NCBI GenBank assembly: GCA_944376695.1
Contig: CALWDM010000006.1
Location: 1 to 64,000 of the forward strand
Direction of reading: 5' to 3'
Length of the DNA stretch: 64,000 bases
DNA from: an uncultured Mediterraneibacter sp.
Lineage (GTDB): Bacteria; Bacillota; Clostridia; Lachnospirales; Lachnospiraceae
The stretch's first letter is position 1; the number at the start of each line of letters is the position of its first letter. Shown one piece after another: positions 17,117 to 24,631 of the stretch. The notes below the pieces were generated by a model. That model was given only the letters and a program-made list of their open reading frames with translations. It was not told the DNA's origin and ran no database searches. Both the position numbers and the translations under genes were made by a program.

Positions 17117-20032
17117 TCAATCTTTTTTATAGAACTGCGTTTCGTATCCGTCCGCCCGCAGCACCAGCCCCTCCGCCCAGGGCGGCGTCCGTCCCATCTG
17201 CTCACAGATCGCTTCCAGGGAAGCGTCCTTCCGGCACTCAATGATCAGTTCGTCATGCACATGGGCGCAGATCCGGCAGTGTGACAGCGTCCCCATGGCG
17301 TAGCAGAGAATATCCCTGGATATGGCCTGCACGATGTTCTCCACAAACTTCGGGCCGTAGCTCTCGATCCGCTCCCACTTCTTTGTTCCTCCCACGCCTT
17401 CATAAGTCACAGATTCCCCGCCGAAACGGTTCTCACCGATCCTCGGCTTCACATAGGCAAGCCTTCTCCCGGAAGGCAGGGTAATGAACAGCATCCCGCT
17501 CCGGCACTCAAAACGGATCCCCCGCAGGACAGACGGTTCCCTCTGCTTCACTGCCTTTTTTACCGCCCGGTCCACATCCCACCAGAACCGGACGATATTG
17601 GGATTCGCCGTCCGCCAGGAATCCACCAGCGGCTGAAGTTCCTCTTCCTTAAGCCCCATCTCCAATGCGCCCATGGATTTCAGGGCGCCTGTGCTTCCGC
17701 CGTAACCGCAGTTGTGGACAAGGTGTCCCGATACGGTAAAACGGTGACGCAGTCCGGCATTTCGTAGATCATAAAGTCGAGCCGTGCGCTGATGATGCGC
17801 CAGTTTTTTCTCTTCCGCATTACAGCTTTCCTTGCATCCGCAATGATCTCTTCCCGAGTCATCCCTCCGGACAATTTCCGAATTACAACGCTGCGGGAAT
17901 ACGGCCAATACTTCTGGCTGAACTCGCTCAGCACGGTATTCCTCCGATTGGCCTGATTCTCCGCTCTGGATACAAACCGGATGTTTCCCGGCCTGTAATC
18001 CCCATTCGTATCGATCCGGTCGATTTCCGCTGATCTGTCCGGGATTCCAAACTCCCGGATCAGGTACAGCCCCGCTTCGAGAACGCTGGGAAATTTGAAC
18101 TGGATCCCCCGGCCGCCGTAATTCCGATATTCCGGATCGGCAGGATTCTCGCACCGCTGCTTTGCCGCGGTAAGTCTTTTGCTCAGCCATTGGGGAATCT
18201 GCCTTGGTTGGGAACACGCCTGACACCCCTTGGATTTCCCGGAAGTCAGGCTGTTCAAATTCTGTCATTGAACCGAATTGCAGCCTGTGCAGCGGGTCAA
18301 AACATAACATTGATTCATCTTTTTGTTCCATCGTTTTTCCGAGCTGATGATAACTACCCAGCCGTACTGCCTGCCCACGATCTCCGGTTTGAACGAGATG
18401 TGCGCCGCTGGCGGCGGCGAATCCAAACGGTACCGGCTCCGGTTGCCCTTCCACCCAGACGAGGTGGTCAAATGTTGCGGTGAGTCCTTCATAAGTGATA
18501 ACCTCCCTTTCTCCCCGGTATACAGGGCCGTCATGCGGCACCCATTCTTCACCGTCCCATACTTTCATATCCCCGGTCACTTCCTGAATGGGTACTTCTC
18601 CCTGATCCGTAAGTACCAGCTGCCCTTCAGCAATACAGGCAAGTTCCGCAACTTTTCCTTTCTGCCGCAAGTGGCCGTTGACACCGTGCTTTTCCACTGG
18701 CACTCCAAACATTTTACTGGCCGATTGGCAATAGATATCGCCGCCTTGGCTGAACAATTCCAGGCGCCAGGTCTCCCCGGCCAGCCACGCCAGCACCCGC
18801 GCCTCGATGGATGAAAAGTCCGCCACGCAGAACTTATTTCCTCCCGCAGCGACAAAAGCAGTCCGGATCAATTCCGACAATACATTCGGCACAGAATCAT
18901 ACAGCATGGACAGGGCTTCATAATCCCCATTTTTGACAAGGCCTCTCGCCTGTTCCAGATCCTCCATATGGTTCTGCGGAAGGTTCTGCAGCTGGATAAT
19001 ACGCCCGGCCCACCTGCCGCTCCGGTTAGCCCCGAGGAACTGAAACATTCCCCTCGCCCTGCCGTCCCTGCAGACAGCGTTCCGCATGGCCTGATACTTC
19101 TTTACGGAAGACTTTGCCAGCTGCAGACGGAGCTTCAATGCTTCCGCGACTTCTTCATCCATATCCCTATCCGCGATCATCTTTGCCGCGTCCTTCTTCC
19201 CCAGTGTTTCCGTCTCCACGCCCCGCCCGGACAGCCACTGCTTCATCTGCGCCACGCTGTTGGGATTTTCCAGCCCAGTAATCTTCTTCATGGCATTCAA
19301 CAGCTGATCTTTTGAGATGCCGTCCAACCGGATCGCGTTCTCCGCAAAATCCATATCCAGCAGGATCCCCCGGTCATTGATTTCCTGGTCAAGCCAGAAC
19401 TCTTCCCAGACGAAATCCGGCACCGGAAAATTCCGCAGTTTCTCCTGGATGGACATTTCTGCTTCCACATCCCTCTGGTTATAAGACTTGAAACGCTCCC
19501 ATTTCCCCCTGTCATGTTCCGGGAGGTTCCTGGTTCTTCCCCCATTGGCCTTCGTTGCTTTGCACGGCACGCAGAAATACCGGATCAGGTCTTTCCCTTC
19601 TTTCAGCTTCTGCTCTTCCAATCCCAGCACTGCTCCGGCGCCGGCAAGGGATAGGGGCAGCCCCATATAGGCGGACCAGACCATGGAACATTTCCATCCC
19701 CGCGGATCCAAATAATCGCCAACCGTATCTCCCGGCACGCTGTAAGAGGAAAAGTATTCCGGATGGTTCCTTCTCAGCCATTCCGACAGGCAGACACGTT
19801 CAAAATTGCTGTTGAACGCCCATTTCGTCACGGCTTTATCAGACAGGGCGGCCAGCACTTCCTCCGGCAGCTTCTCCCCGGACGCCAAATCGACTACACG
19901 GACGGCGCCGCCATCCACCGCGTAGCCAAAAAGCAGGATGTCAAAATCCAGATGCTGCACATACTTGTACACGCCGCATTTACCCAGGTCATTCCCAGAA
20001 TAGGACTCAACGTCAATACTGATTGTTTTCAT
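17117..20032 (-). CDS. Phage family A DNA polymerase interrupted by an intein
   Basis: A 971-codon gene; ATG 20032 (MKTISIDVES) follows GGAGG. Removing the intein leaves about 662 residues. The N-terminal part is a 3'-5' exonuclease (Asp7 and Glu9 in SIDVES; FNSNFE). The polymerase domain has motif A (VADFSSIEARVLAW), motif B (RQKGKVAELA joined to CGYGGSTGALK) and motif C (AHVHDELIIE). The intein interrupts motif B between Ala and Cys, beside the conserved Tyr-Gly of the O helix, so the polymerase should be inactive until splicing. This is the replicative enzyme of the phage and lies in a leftward operon with DUF2815 and DUF2800 genes. Confidence 0.93.
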   Translation of the reverse strand: MKTISIDVESYSGNDLGKCGVYKYVQHLDFDILLFGYAVDGGAVRVVDLASGEKLPEEVLAALSDKAVTKWAFNSNFERVCLSEWLRRNHPEYFSSYSVPGDTVGDYLDPRGWKCSMVWSAYMGLPLSLAGAGAVLGLEEQKLKEGKDLIRYFCVPCKATKANGGRTRNLPEHDRGKWERFKSYNQRDVEAEMSIQEKLRNFPVPDFVWEEFWLDQEINDRGILLDMDFAENAIRLDGISKDQLLNAMKKITGLENPNSVAQMKQWLSGRGVETETLGKKDAAKMIADRDMDEEVAEALKLRLQLAKSSVKKYQAMRNAVCRDGRARGMFQFLGANRSGRWAGRIIQLQNLPQNHMEDLEQARGLVKNGDYEALSMLYDSVPNVLSELIRTAFVAAGGNKFCVADFSSIEARVLAWLAGETWRLELFSQGGDIYCQSASKMFGVPVEKHGVNGHLRQKGKVAELACIAEGQLVLTDQGEVPIQEVTGDMKVWDGEEWVPHDGPVYRGEREVITYEGLTATFDHLVWVEGQPEPVPFGFAAASGAHLVQTGDRGQAVRLGSYHQLGKTMEQKDESMLCFDPLHRLQFGSMTEFEQPDFREIQGVSGVFPTKADSPMAEQKTYRGKAAVRESCRSGISELRRPGDPVQISQRSRSGAVPDPGVWNPGQISGNRPDRYEWGLQAGKHPVCIQSGESGQSEEYRAERVQPEVLAVFPQRCNSEIVRRDDSGRDHCGCKESCNAEEKKLAHHQRTARLYDLRNAGLRHRFTVSGHLVHNCGYGGSTGALKSMGALEMGLKEEELQPLVDSWRTANPNIVRFWWDVDRAVKKAVKQREPSVLRGIRFECRSGMLFITLPSGRRLAYVKPRIGENRFGGESVTYEGVGGTKKWERIESYGPKFVENIVQAISRDILCYAMGTLSHCRICAHVHDELIIECRKDASLEAICEQMGRTPPWAEGLVLRADGYETQFYKKD
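17680..18492 (-). pseudogene. AP2/HNH-type homing endonuclease nested out of frame in the intein
   Basis: A gene of 271 codons in the +1 frame relative to the intein. It starts MKDSPQHLTTSSG at 18492 after a strong Shine-Dalgarno. Residues 38-90 are the usual N-terminal module (IVGRQYGWVVIISSEKRW, then CTGCNSVQ and, after a stop, LTSGKSKGCQACS). The HNH core follows: KQRCENPADPEYRNYGGRGI, IPDRSAEIDRIDTNGDYRPG and NIRFVSRAENQANRR. One in-frame TGA at 18267-18265 stands where these proteins commonly have Trp, so the gene is probably broken, unless TTG 18258 starts a shorter form. It runs 31 bases past the intein into the C-extein, which supplies its stop codon. Codon use is normal in this frame. 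Confidence 0.8.
17711..18637 (-). other. Intein within DNA polymerase motif B
   Basis: 309 codons. The first residue is Cys1 (CIAEGQLVLTDQGEVPI, block A). Block B is GLTATFDHLVWV, with Thr55 and His58 (T-x-x-H). Block F is LYDLRNAGLRHRFTVSG, and block G ends His308-Asn309 followed by Cys+1 of the polymerase. All residues needed for class 1 splicing are present. Residues about 115-275 are not an in-frame endonuclease: they are arginine- and serine-rich with unusual codons, because that DNA mainly encodes an HNH protein in the +1 frame. No stop occurs in the intein frame, so splicing should be intact (inference). Confidence 0.9.
18490..18508 (-). promoter_or_regulatory. Shine-Dalgarno and ATG of the nested endonuclease, inside the intein
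   Basis: AGGGAGGT (18508-18501) stands eight bases before ATG (18492-18490). In the intein frame the same bases encode part of the GEREVITYEG segment between splicing blocks A and B. The spacing and strength are as good as those of the ordinary phage genes. Confidence 0.7.
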
Positions 20033-20107
20033 TTTGCCTCCAATCTGGAAGAAGGCGCCGGCCATTTCTGACCGGCACCCGTCTTCCCAAATATGATCAT
20101 CCTGTTC

Positions 20108-20671
20108 TTAGGAAAGGAAATCTTCCTCATCCGCTTCCGCGAAATCATCTTCCGCCCTGCTCTTGCCGCCAAGGGGCTCGCCGTCCCGGATCTTCTGCAG
20201 GTTGTTCAATCCGCAGGCAATCCCCTTGTTCCCGTTGCTGTTGAATGCGTAGAAATTGATGCTCGCCCTGCCGTACACCCCGGAATACACCTCGGAACGC
20301 TCCAGGATCGGGTTCCTGTCCGCGTCCACGATTCCCGGCGCCGTGCCGCTGTTTGCGTTCACGAAATAAGAATTCGCGTAGGCCTCGTCATCCGGCCTTT
20401 CCGTGTCGCCATCACGCAGCGGCGTCTTCAGTGCCGAAAGTGCCGGTACGGATCTGCCGTTTCCTTTCAGCTTGCTCTGCCCTTCCTCGTAGGCCGCCTG
20501 GATCGCTGCCCGGATCTTTTCCAACGTCTTCGTGTCAGACTTCGGGATGATCAGGGACACGGAATATTTCGGCGCGCCGCCATTGATGGACTTCGGCTCC
20601 CACGCATTGACATAGCTCCATCTTGTATTGACTCCGGTAATTACTTTTGTAGGGTTATTGAACTTAGCCAT
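20108..20671 (-). CDS. DUF2815 ssDNA-binding-like replication protein
   Basis: A 187-residue protein of the DUF2815/Enc34-like family, which has an OB-type fold and binds single-stranded DNA. The opening NPTKVITGVNTRWSYVNAWEP, GGAPKYSVSLIIPKSDTKTL and the central VYSGVYGRASINFYAFNSNGNKGIACGLNN are characteristic. The acidic tail (AEDDFAEADEEDFLS) resembles the C-terminal tails of single-stranded DNA-binding proteins that recruit partners. GGAGG precedes the ATG. It sits directly upstream of the polymerase and downstream of the DUF2800 gene, a conserved trio. Confidence 0.88.
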   Translation of the reverse strand: MAKFNNPTKVITGVNTRWSYVNAWEPKSINGGAPKYSVSLIIPKSDTKTLEKIRAAIQAAYEEGQSKLKGNGRSVPALSALKTPLRDGDTERPDDEAYANSYFVNANSGTAPGIVDADRNPILERSEVYSGVYGRASINFYAFNSNGNKGIACGLNNLQKIRDGEPLGGKSRAEDDFAEADEEDFLS

Positions 20672-20685
20672 AATTCTTTTCCTCC

Positions 20686-21807
20686 TTAATTTCCACTGAA
20701 ATCTTCATATGCTGTATTAAGCGCCGGTCTCTTATCGGAATCCGGCACCAGCGCCGGCTTGCCCTGGGGCTTTACGATAAACGGGCCAAGCACTTCCTCA
20801 AACTTCTTTTTCCCCATAAGGGCAGTCATGGCGGTAATGCCGAGAAGTTTCTTCTCATAGGGATCATATCCCGCGGATTCCGCCGCCGAAATGACTGCGG
20901 TCTCATCATTGTATTTCCGGTTCGACCTGCCTTCCACGACTTTGAACCCTTCATAACGCGTTCCGGATAGGGCTTGCTGCAGGGCATATTCCTTGACATC
21001 TGCCGCCCAGGATACCAGTTCATCGATCTTCGGCAGGATCGCCGCGATCTCGGTCTCTTCCAAAGCGGCAGGCATCTCAAAGTCATACCTCGCAAGTTCC
21101 AGGTTGTATTCCGCCCTTTTGCGGCATGCCGCTTTCACTTTGCAGAACCGGCAGTGTTCCCCTGCCTTGAATTCACCCTTGCCCTCATAAGCCAGGGCCG
21201 CCGTCGGCTTTAAGACTTCCTCCGCCCAGGCAAGCAGTTCTTCTTTTGCCATGGTACAGGTACTGACGTTCTCACGCCGGGGCTGGAAGATGGTCATGCG
21301 GACTTCTTTAATGTCATACAGGCCGTCAAACAATTCCAAAGCGCCCAGTGCGTAGCACATCATCTGCGGGTTCTTCTCCGCGGATACAAGCACGCCTACC
21401 CCATGTTTATAGTCAATGACCTGCAGCGTCTCATCCGCCACGATCACACAGTCGCCGGTACCGAAACCGTCCTCCACCCATCGGGAAAAATCCAGTCTCT
21501 GCTCGATCAGCACCTGCGGATCCGGGCAGCGCTTCTTTGCCGCCTCGATCTGTTCGTTGACATAAGAACAATAGCTTTCCGCGCAGTCCCGCATCTCCTG
21601 GTCGTAATACGTAAGGTTTTCCGTCGGATCTGCCGCATCTTTCCCCAGTGACTTCTCCACCAGATACGCACAGAGTTCATGGCAGTCGGTACCCTGCTGC
21701 GCGTAAGGGCTGGCCCTGTCTTCCTGCTCCGCGCACAGTTTTGCCGAAGGCGGGCATTCCAGCCATCGGTGGCTGGATGATGCCGATAAAAACGCATGCT
21801 TTCCCAT
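20686..21807 (-). CDS. DUF2800 Cas4/RecB-like nuclease
   Basis: A 373-residue PD-(D/E)xK protein of the DUF2800 family. The opening HAFLSASSSHRWLECPPSAKLC is the standard signature. The catalytic segment GTGDCVIVADETLQVIDYKHGVGV carries Asp and D-x-K. The C-terminal CRFCKVKAACRKRAEYNL, with an earlier Cys, forms a Cas4-like iron-sulfur cluster site. It probably processes DNA ends for recombination or replication with the DUF2815 protein. GGAGGTGC precedes the ATG, which overlaps the stop of the upstream small gene. Confidence 0.9.
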   Translation of the reverse strand: MGKHAFLSASSSHRWLECPPSAKLCAEQEDRASPYAQQGTDCHELCAYLVEKSLGKDAADPTENLTYYDQEMRDCAESYCSYVNEQIEAAKKRCPDPQVLIEQRLDFSRWVEDGFGTGDCVIVADETLQVIDYKHGVGVLVSAEKNPQMMCYALGALELFDGLYDIKEVRMTIFQPRRENVSTCTMAKEELLAWAEEVLKPTAALAYEGKGEFKAGEHCRFCKVKAACRKRAEYNLELARYDFEMPAALEETEIAAILPKIDELVSWAADVKEYALQQALSGTRYEGFKVVEGRSNRKYNDETAVISAAESAGYDPYEKKLLGITAMTALMGKKKFEEVLGPFIVKPQGKPALVPDSDKRPALNTAYEDFSGN

Positions 21808-22115
21808 TATCCCAGCACCTCCGCTTCCGCCATCACCGCCGCGTATTCCCCTTTATCCAGCGCGGACAGCTTGTCCGCCCCGTGCGCTTCAAGGATCTTC
21901 CTGATCTCCGCGGTGTGCCCGGCCCTGGACTTCTCCGCCAGGAATGCCCTTACCTCTGTAAAGGTATATTCCTTTGCCGGCTCTGCCGGAGCTTCTTCCT
22001 TCTTTTCCCCTGCCTCAGAAAAAAAACCTGCCAGCTCATCGGCAATGTTCACCAGGCTCTCCCCGCACTTCTTCAGTTCCTGAACCAGCAAATCCAGTTC
22101 ACTCATCTTTGACAT
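21807..22115 (-). CDS. Small phage early protein, conserved unknown
   Basis: A 102-residue protein (MSKMSELDLLVQELKKCGES) with a helical N-terminus, an acidic Glu/Ala-rich linker (GEKKEEAPAEPAKEYTFTEV) and a C-terminal SAP-like helical hairpin, VRAFLAEKSRAGHTAEIRKI followed by LEAHGADKLSALD. The last part resembles small domains that bind nucleic acid. The function is not known. It precedes the DUF2800 gene in phage operons of this type; GGAGGAGC lies before the ATG. Confidence 0.75.
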   Translation of the reverse strand: MSKMSELDLLVQELKKCGESLVNIADELAGFFSEAGEKKEEAPAEPAKEYTFTEVRAFLAEKSRAGHTAEIRKILEAHGADKLSALDKGEYAAVMAEAEVLG

Positions 22116-22318
22116 GTTTTTGCTCCTCCTTCCTCAACTTCACAGATGTCTACAGATTCCACGGTCTGCCCCGGCGACAGGAGATACACCTGCGTAAACT
22201 CCCCGAACAGGAACTTGAGCAGCCTTGCCGGGAGTTTCACATCCGCGCCCTTCAGCACGTTCTCCTTACGCCCGCTGGAATCCGAGACGTTAATGACAAT
22301 CTTATGTTTGACCGCCAT
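22103..22318 (-). CDS. Small phage early protein, unknown
   Basis: A 71-residue protein (MAVKHKIVINVSDSSGRKEN) preceded by GAGGTGAGG. It has a beta-rich first half and a middle helix (LPARLLKFLFGEFTQVYLLSPG). It is the first gene of the leftward early operon and overlaps the next by 13 bases. About 35 bases upstream lies the second copy of the conserved terminator-like element, so this operon may be controlled by attenuation. I do not recognise the family. Confidence 0.7.
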   Translation of the reverse strand: MAVKHKIVINVSDSSGRKENVLKGADVKLPARLLKFLFGEFTQVYLLSPGQTVESVDICEVEEGGAKTCQR

Positions 22319-22352
22319 TCTTTCCTCACCTCTCTTTCTGCAGGAAGCTGTC

Positions 22353-22402
22353 TTCCTTACATGTCACAGGCAAGAAAAAAGAGAGGATTTTTACCCTCTC
22401 CT
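22353..22402 (-). terminator. Conserved terminator-like element, copy 2 (before early operon)
   Basis: Minus strand: GAGAGG/CCTCTC stem with the same A-rich loop as copy 1, followed by TTTTTT and the conserved tail CTTGCCTGTGACATG. It precedes the first early gene by about 35 bases. Confidence 0.8.
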
Positions 22403-22539
22403 TAAAAAACTTTATAAATTTCTTTTATGTCTGCTCCAGCTCAACAGATTAAAAGCCCTGCTTTCACCAGATACTCAAGAGAACCTTCCCGTTCTCACTT
22501 CTGTCACATCCTAAAGACTTGACTGGTTTGTTATATAAG

Positions 22540-24435
22540 TTACTCGAATTTTCTGTCATAAAGCAGTGCAGCGATCAGAACAACGAAACAGGAACCGGCA
22601 TTGTGTACCAGCGCCCCTGTAGTGGGTGTCAACACTTCCATGAGCGACAGCACGATTGCTGTAAAGTTAATGCACATAGACAGAGTAATGCTGGCCTTGA
22701 TGGTTTTTACCGTTGCATTAGAGAGCCGCTTCAAATACGGGATTTTTGAAATATCATCACTCATTAAAGCAATTTCAGCGGCGTCAACGGCAATATCACT
22801 TCCCATACTTCCCATCGCTACGCTTACATCAGCAGTTTTCAAGGCTGGCGCATCATTCACGCCATCACCGATCATGCAGACTTTGTGATTTTCTGCCTGT
22901 AATTTCTCAATGTTCCATACTTTTTCTTCGGGCATAAGTTCCGCCCGGACTTCGGAAATACCGACTTGCTGCGCAAAATAATCAGCCGTTTTTTGATGGT
23001 CGCCGGTAAGTAAAACAGTACGGGTGTGCATATCGGAAAGACGGGAAACCATATCTTTCGCCTCCGGACGCAGCACATCAGAAAGCGCAATAACACCGAT
23101 ACATTCTTGGCCTTCCGCTACAAGAATAGAGGCTTTTCCCTGTATACGCAGCCGTTCTAAGGCGGATTGCGCCTTATTATCAATCGAAACTCCATTTTCA
23201 GTGAGAAATTTCTCGCTGCCGCAGAGCAGGCTGCGGTTGCCTATCTCCGCAAAAATTCCCTTGCCGGCAGTCATTCTAAATGCTGTCGATTCTACCAATG
23301 AAACTTTTTTTGCCTTGGCATACGCCACAATCGCTTTTCCTAATGGGTGTTCGCTCTTGGCTTCAGCAGAAGCGGCCAGAGAAAGCAAGTCTGTTTCACT
23401 AATAAATTCATCAAAAGAAATCATATCGCTGACATCTAGGCGGCCATAAGTTAAAGTGCCGGTTTTATCAAAGGCAATCGTATCCACTTTCCCCATTTTT
23501 TCAAGGGCTTCACCGGACTTGATAATCACGCCATGTTTTGTCGCTTGCCCGATTGCCGCCATAATTGCGGTAGGCGTTGCCAAAACAAGGGCACAGGGGC
23601 AGAACACAACCAACACGGTGACTGCGGTAACAATATTCCCGGTAAATACATAGGCCAGAATTGCGATCAGCAGGGCGACAGGTACCAGCCAGCTTGCCAC
23701 TCTGTCGGCTATTCTCTGCATAGGCGCCTGTTTATTCTCTGCGTCCTGCACCATGCGGATCAACTTTTGCAGAGAACTGTTTTCGCCAACTTTTGTTGCT
23801 GAAATATCAATCGAACCAAAGCGGTTGATGGTTCCGCAAAAAACTTCTTCCCCCAAGCCCTTGTCAACCGGCAGGGATTCTCCTGTCATAATAGACTGGT
23901 CGACCGATGTTTCACCGCTGATGATTATTCCGTCAACCGGGATCGTTTCACCGGGGAGAATACGCAGAATATCTCCTTGCCGTATTTCTTCCGCCGGTAT
24001 CATTTCTTCTTTCCCGTCCTTTAGCCTGCGTCCTTTTGTCGGTGTAAGACTGATCAGATTTTTGAGACCCTTTTTCGCACGGTTTGTAGTAGCTTCCTCT
24101 AAAAGCGCGCCAATCGCCATGATAAACACGACTTCGCCCGCAGCAAACAAATCCCCGATTGCAATAGCGGCAAACATGGCAATACAGATTAAAAGGGCAG
24201 ATGATATTTTGCTGATACCGGGATTGTGGATAATCCGCCATACTGCCAGATACAAAAGGGGAATACCACTGATTGCGATAGTCACCCACGCCGGGTCAAA
24301 AGGCAGAAACGAAAGCTGCACCGGCGTACCGCCAAACTCCTCCATTAAATGCGGGACTAAATCCAGCAGCAGAAATACACCTGCTACAATTGTCATAGGA
24401 AGTCCGGCCAGAAAATCATTGAGTTTTTTTAACAT
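22540..24435 (-). CDS. P1B-type heavy-metal-transporting ATPase
   Basis: A 631-residue membrane pump. ATG 24435 (MLKKLNDFLAGLP) follows GGAGGG. It has the actuator TGES loop (IMTGESLPVDK), the metal-binding CPC in VFCPCALVLATP, the phosphorylation site DKTGTLT, the SEHPLGKA nucleotide-binding motif and GDGVNDAPALK. There is no N-terminal heavy-metal-associated domain. The CPC type moves soft or transition metals such as Zn, Cd, Pb or Cu outward; the exact ion is not decided by what I see. It is transcribed divergently from a TetR gene across a 196-base gap with a large dyad. Confidence 0.93.
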   Translation of the reverse strand: MLKKLNDFLAGLPMTIVAGVFLLLDLVPHLMEEFGGTPVQLSFLPFDPAWVTIAISGIPLLYLAVWRIIHNPGISKISSALLICIAMFAAIAIGDLFAAGEVVFIMAIGALLEEATTNRAKKGLKNLISLTPTKGRRLKDGKEEMIPAEEIRQGDILRILPGETIPVDGIIISGETSVDQSIMTGESLPVDKGLGEEVFCGTINRFGSIDISATKVGENSSLQKLIRMVQDAENKQAPMQRIADRVASWLVPVALLIAILAYVFTGNIVTAVTVLVVFCPCALVLATPTAIMAAIGQATKHGVIIKSGEALEKMGKVDTIAFDKTGTLTYGRLDVSDMISFDEFISETDLLSLAASAEAKSEHPLGKAIVAYAKAKKVSLVESTAFRMTAGKGIFAEIGNRSLLCGSEKFLTENGVSIDNKAQSALERLRIQGKASILVAEGQECIGVIALSDVLRPEAKDMVSRLSDMHTRTVLLTGDHQKTADYFAQQVGISEVRAELMPEEKVWNIEKLQAENHKVCMIGDGVNDAPALKTADVSVAMGSMGSDIAVDAAEIALMSDDISKIPYLKRLSNATVKTIKASITLSMCINFTAIVLSLMEVLTPTTGALVHNAGSCFVVLIAALLYDRKFE

Positions 24436-24478
24436 AATGATCCCTCCAATCCGCACGACATTTCAAGCAGGGTTGTCC

Positions 24479-24544
24479 TTGACGCCCGTTTGCTTTTGCC
24501 GTACAATAAATTTGATAACAAACACTTTGTTCTCTTTTATTGTA
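24479..24544. promoter_or_regulatory. Divergent control region with promoter and TetR-type dyad
   Basis: On the plus strand TTGACG (24479-24484), 17 bases, then TACAAT (24502-24507). An inverted repeat follows: GATAACAAA CAC TTTGTTCTC at 24514-24534, flanked by TACAATAAA (24502) and TTTATTGTA (24536-24544). It lies between the ATPase and TetR genes and is the likely operator of the TetR protein. Confidence 0.55.
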
Positions 24545-24631
24545 GGCAGGGAGATGCTAAACTTCAATGGATAATATCGCCCCCGTGTTTCTTATGGAAC
24601 ACTTTTGAGAAATTGTACGGAAGGAGTTATC

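Larger units (their letters stand above)
232..22402. mobile_element. Prophage segment (siphovirus, HK97-fold), partial
   Basis: A continuous leftward run of phage genes: early and replication genes, packaging, head and the first tail genes. The tail tape measure, tail fibres, lysis genes, integrase and repressor are not in the window. The left edge is a sharp composition break at about 231; the right edge is the second conserved terminator element near the metal ATPase. It may continue to the left of the window or be a deletion remnant. Confidence 0.9.

Noticed and set aside
17680..18637. That the nested HNH is simply a frameshifted in-frame intein endonuclease
   Set aside because: Two compensating frameshifts would be needed, and the nested frame has its own strong Shine-Dalgarno and ATG. 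I keep it as the main alternative to be tested.
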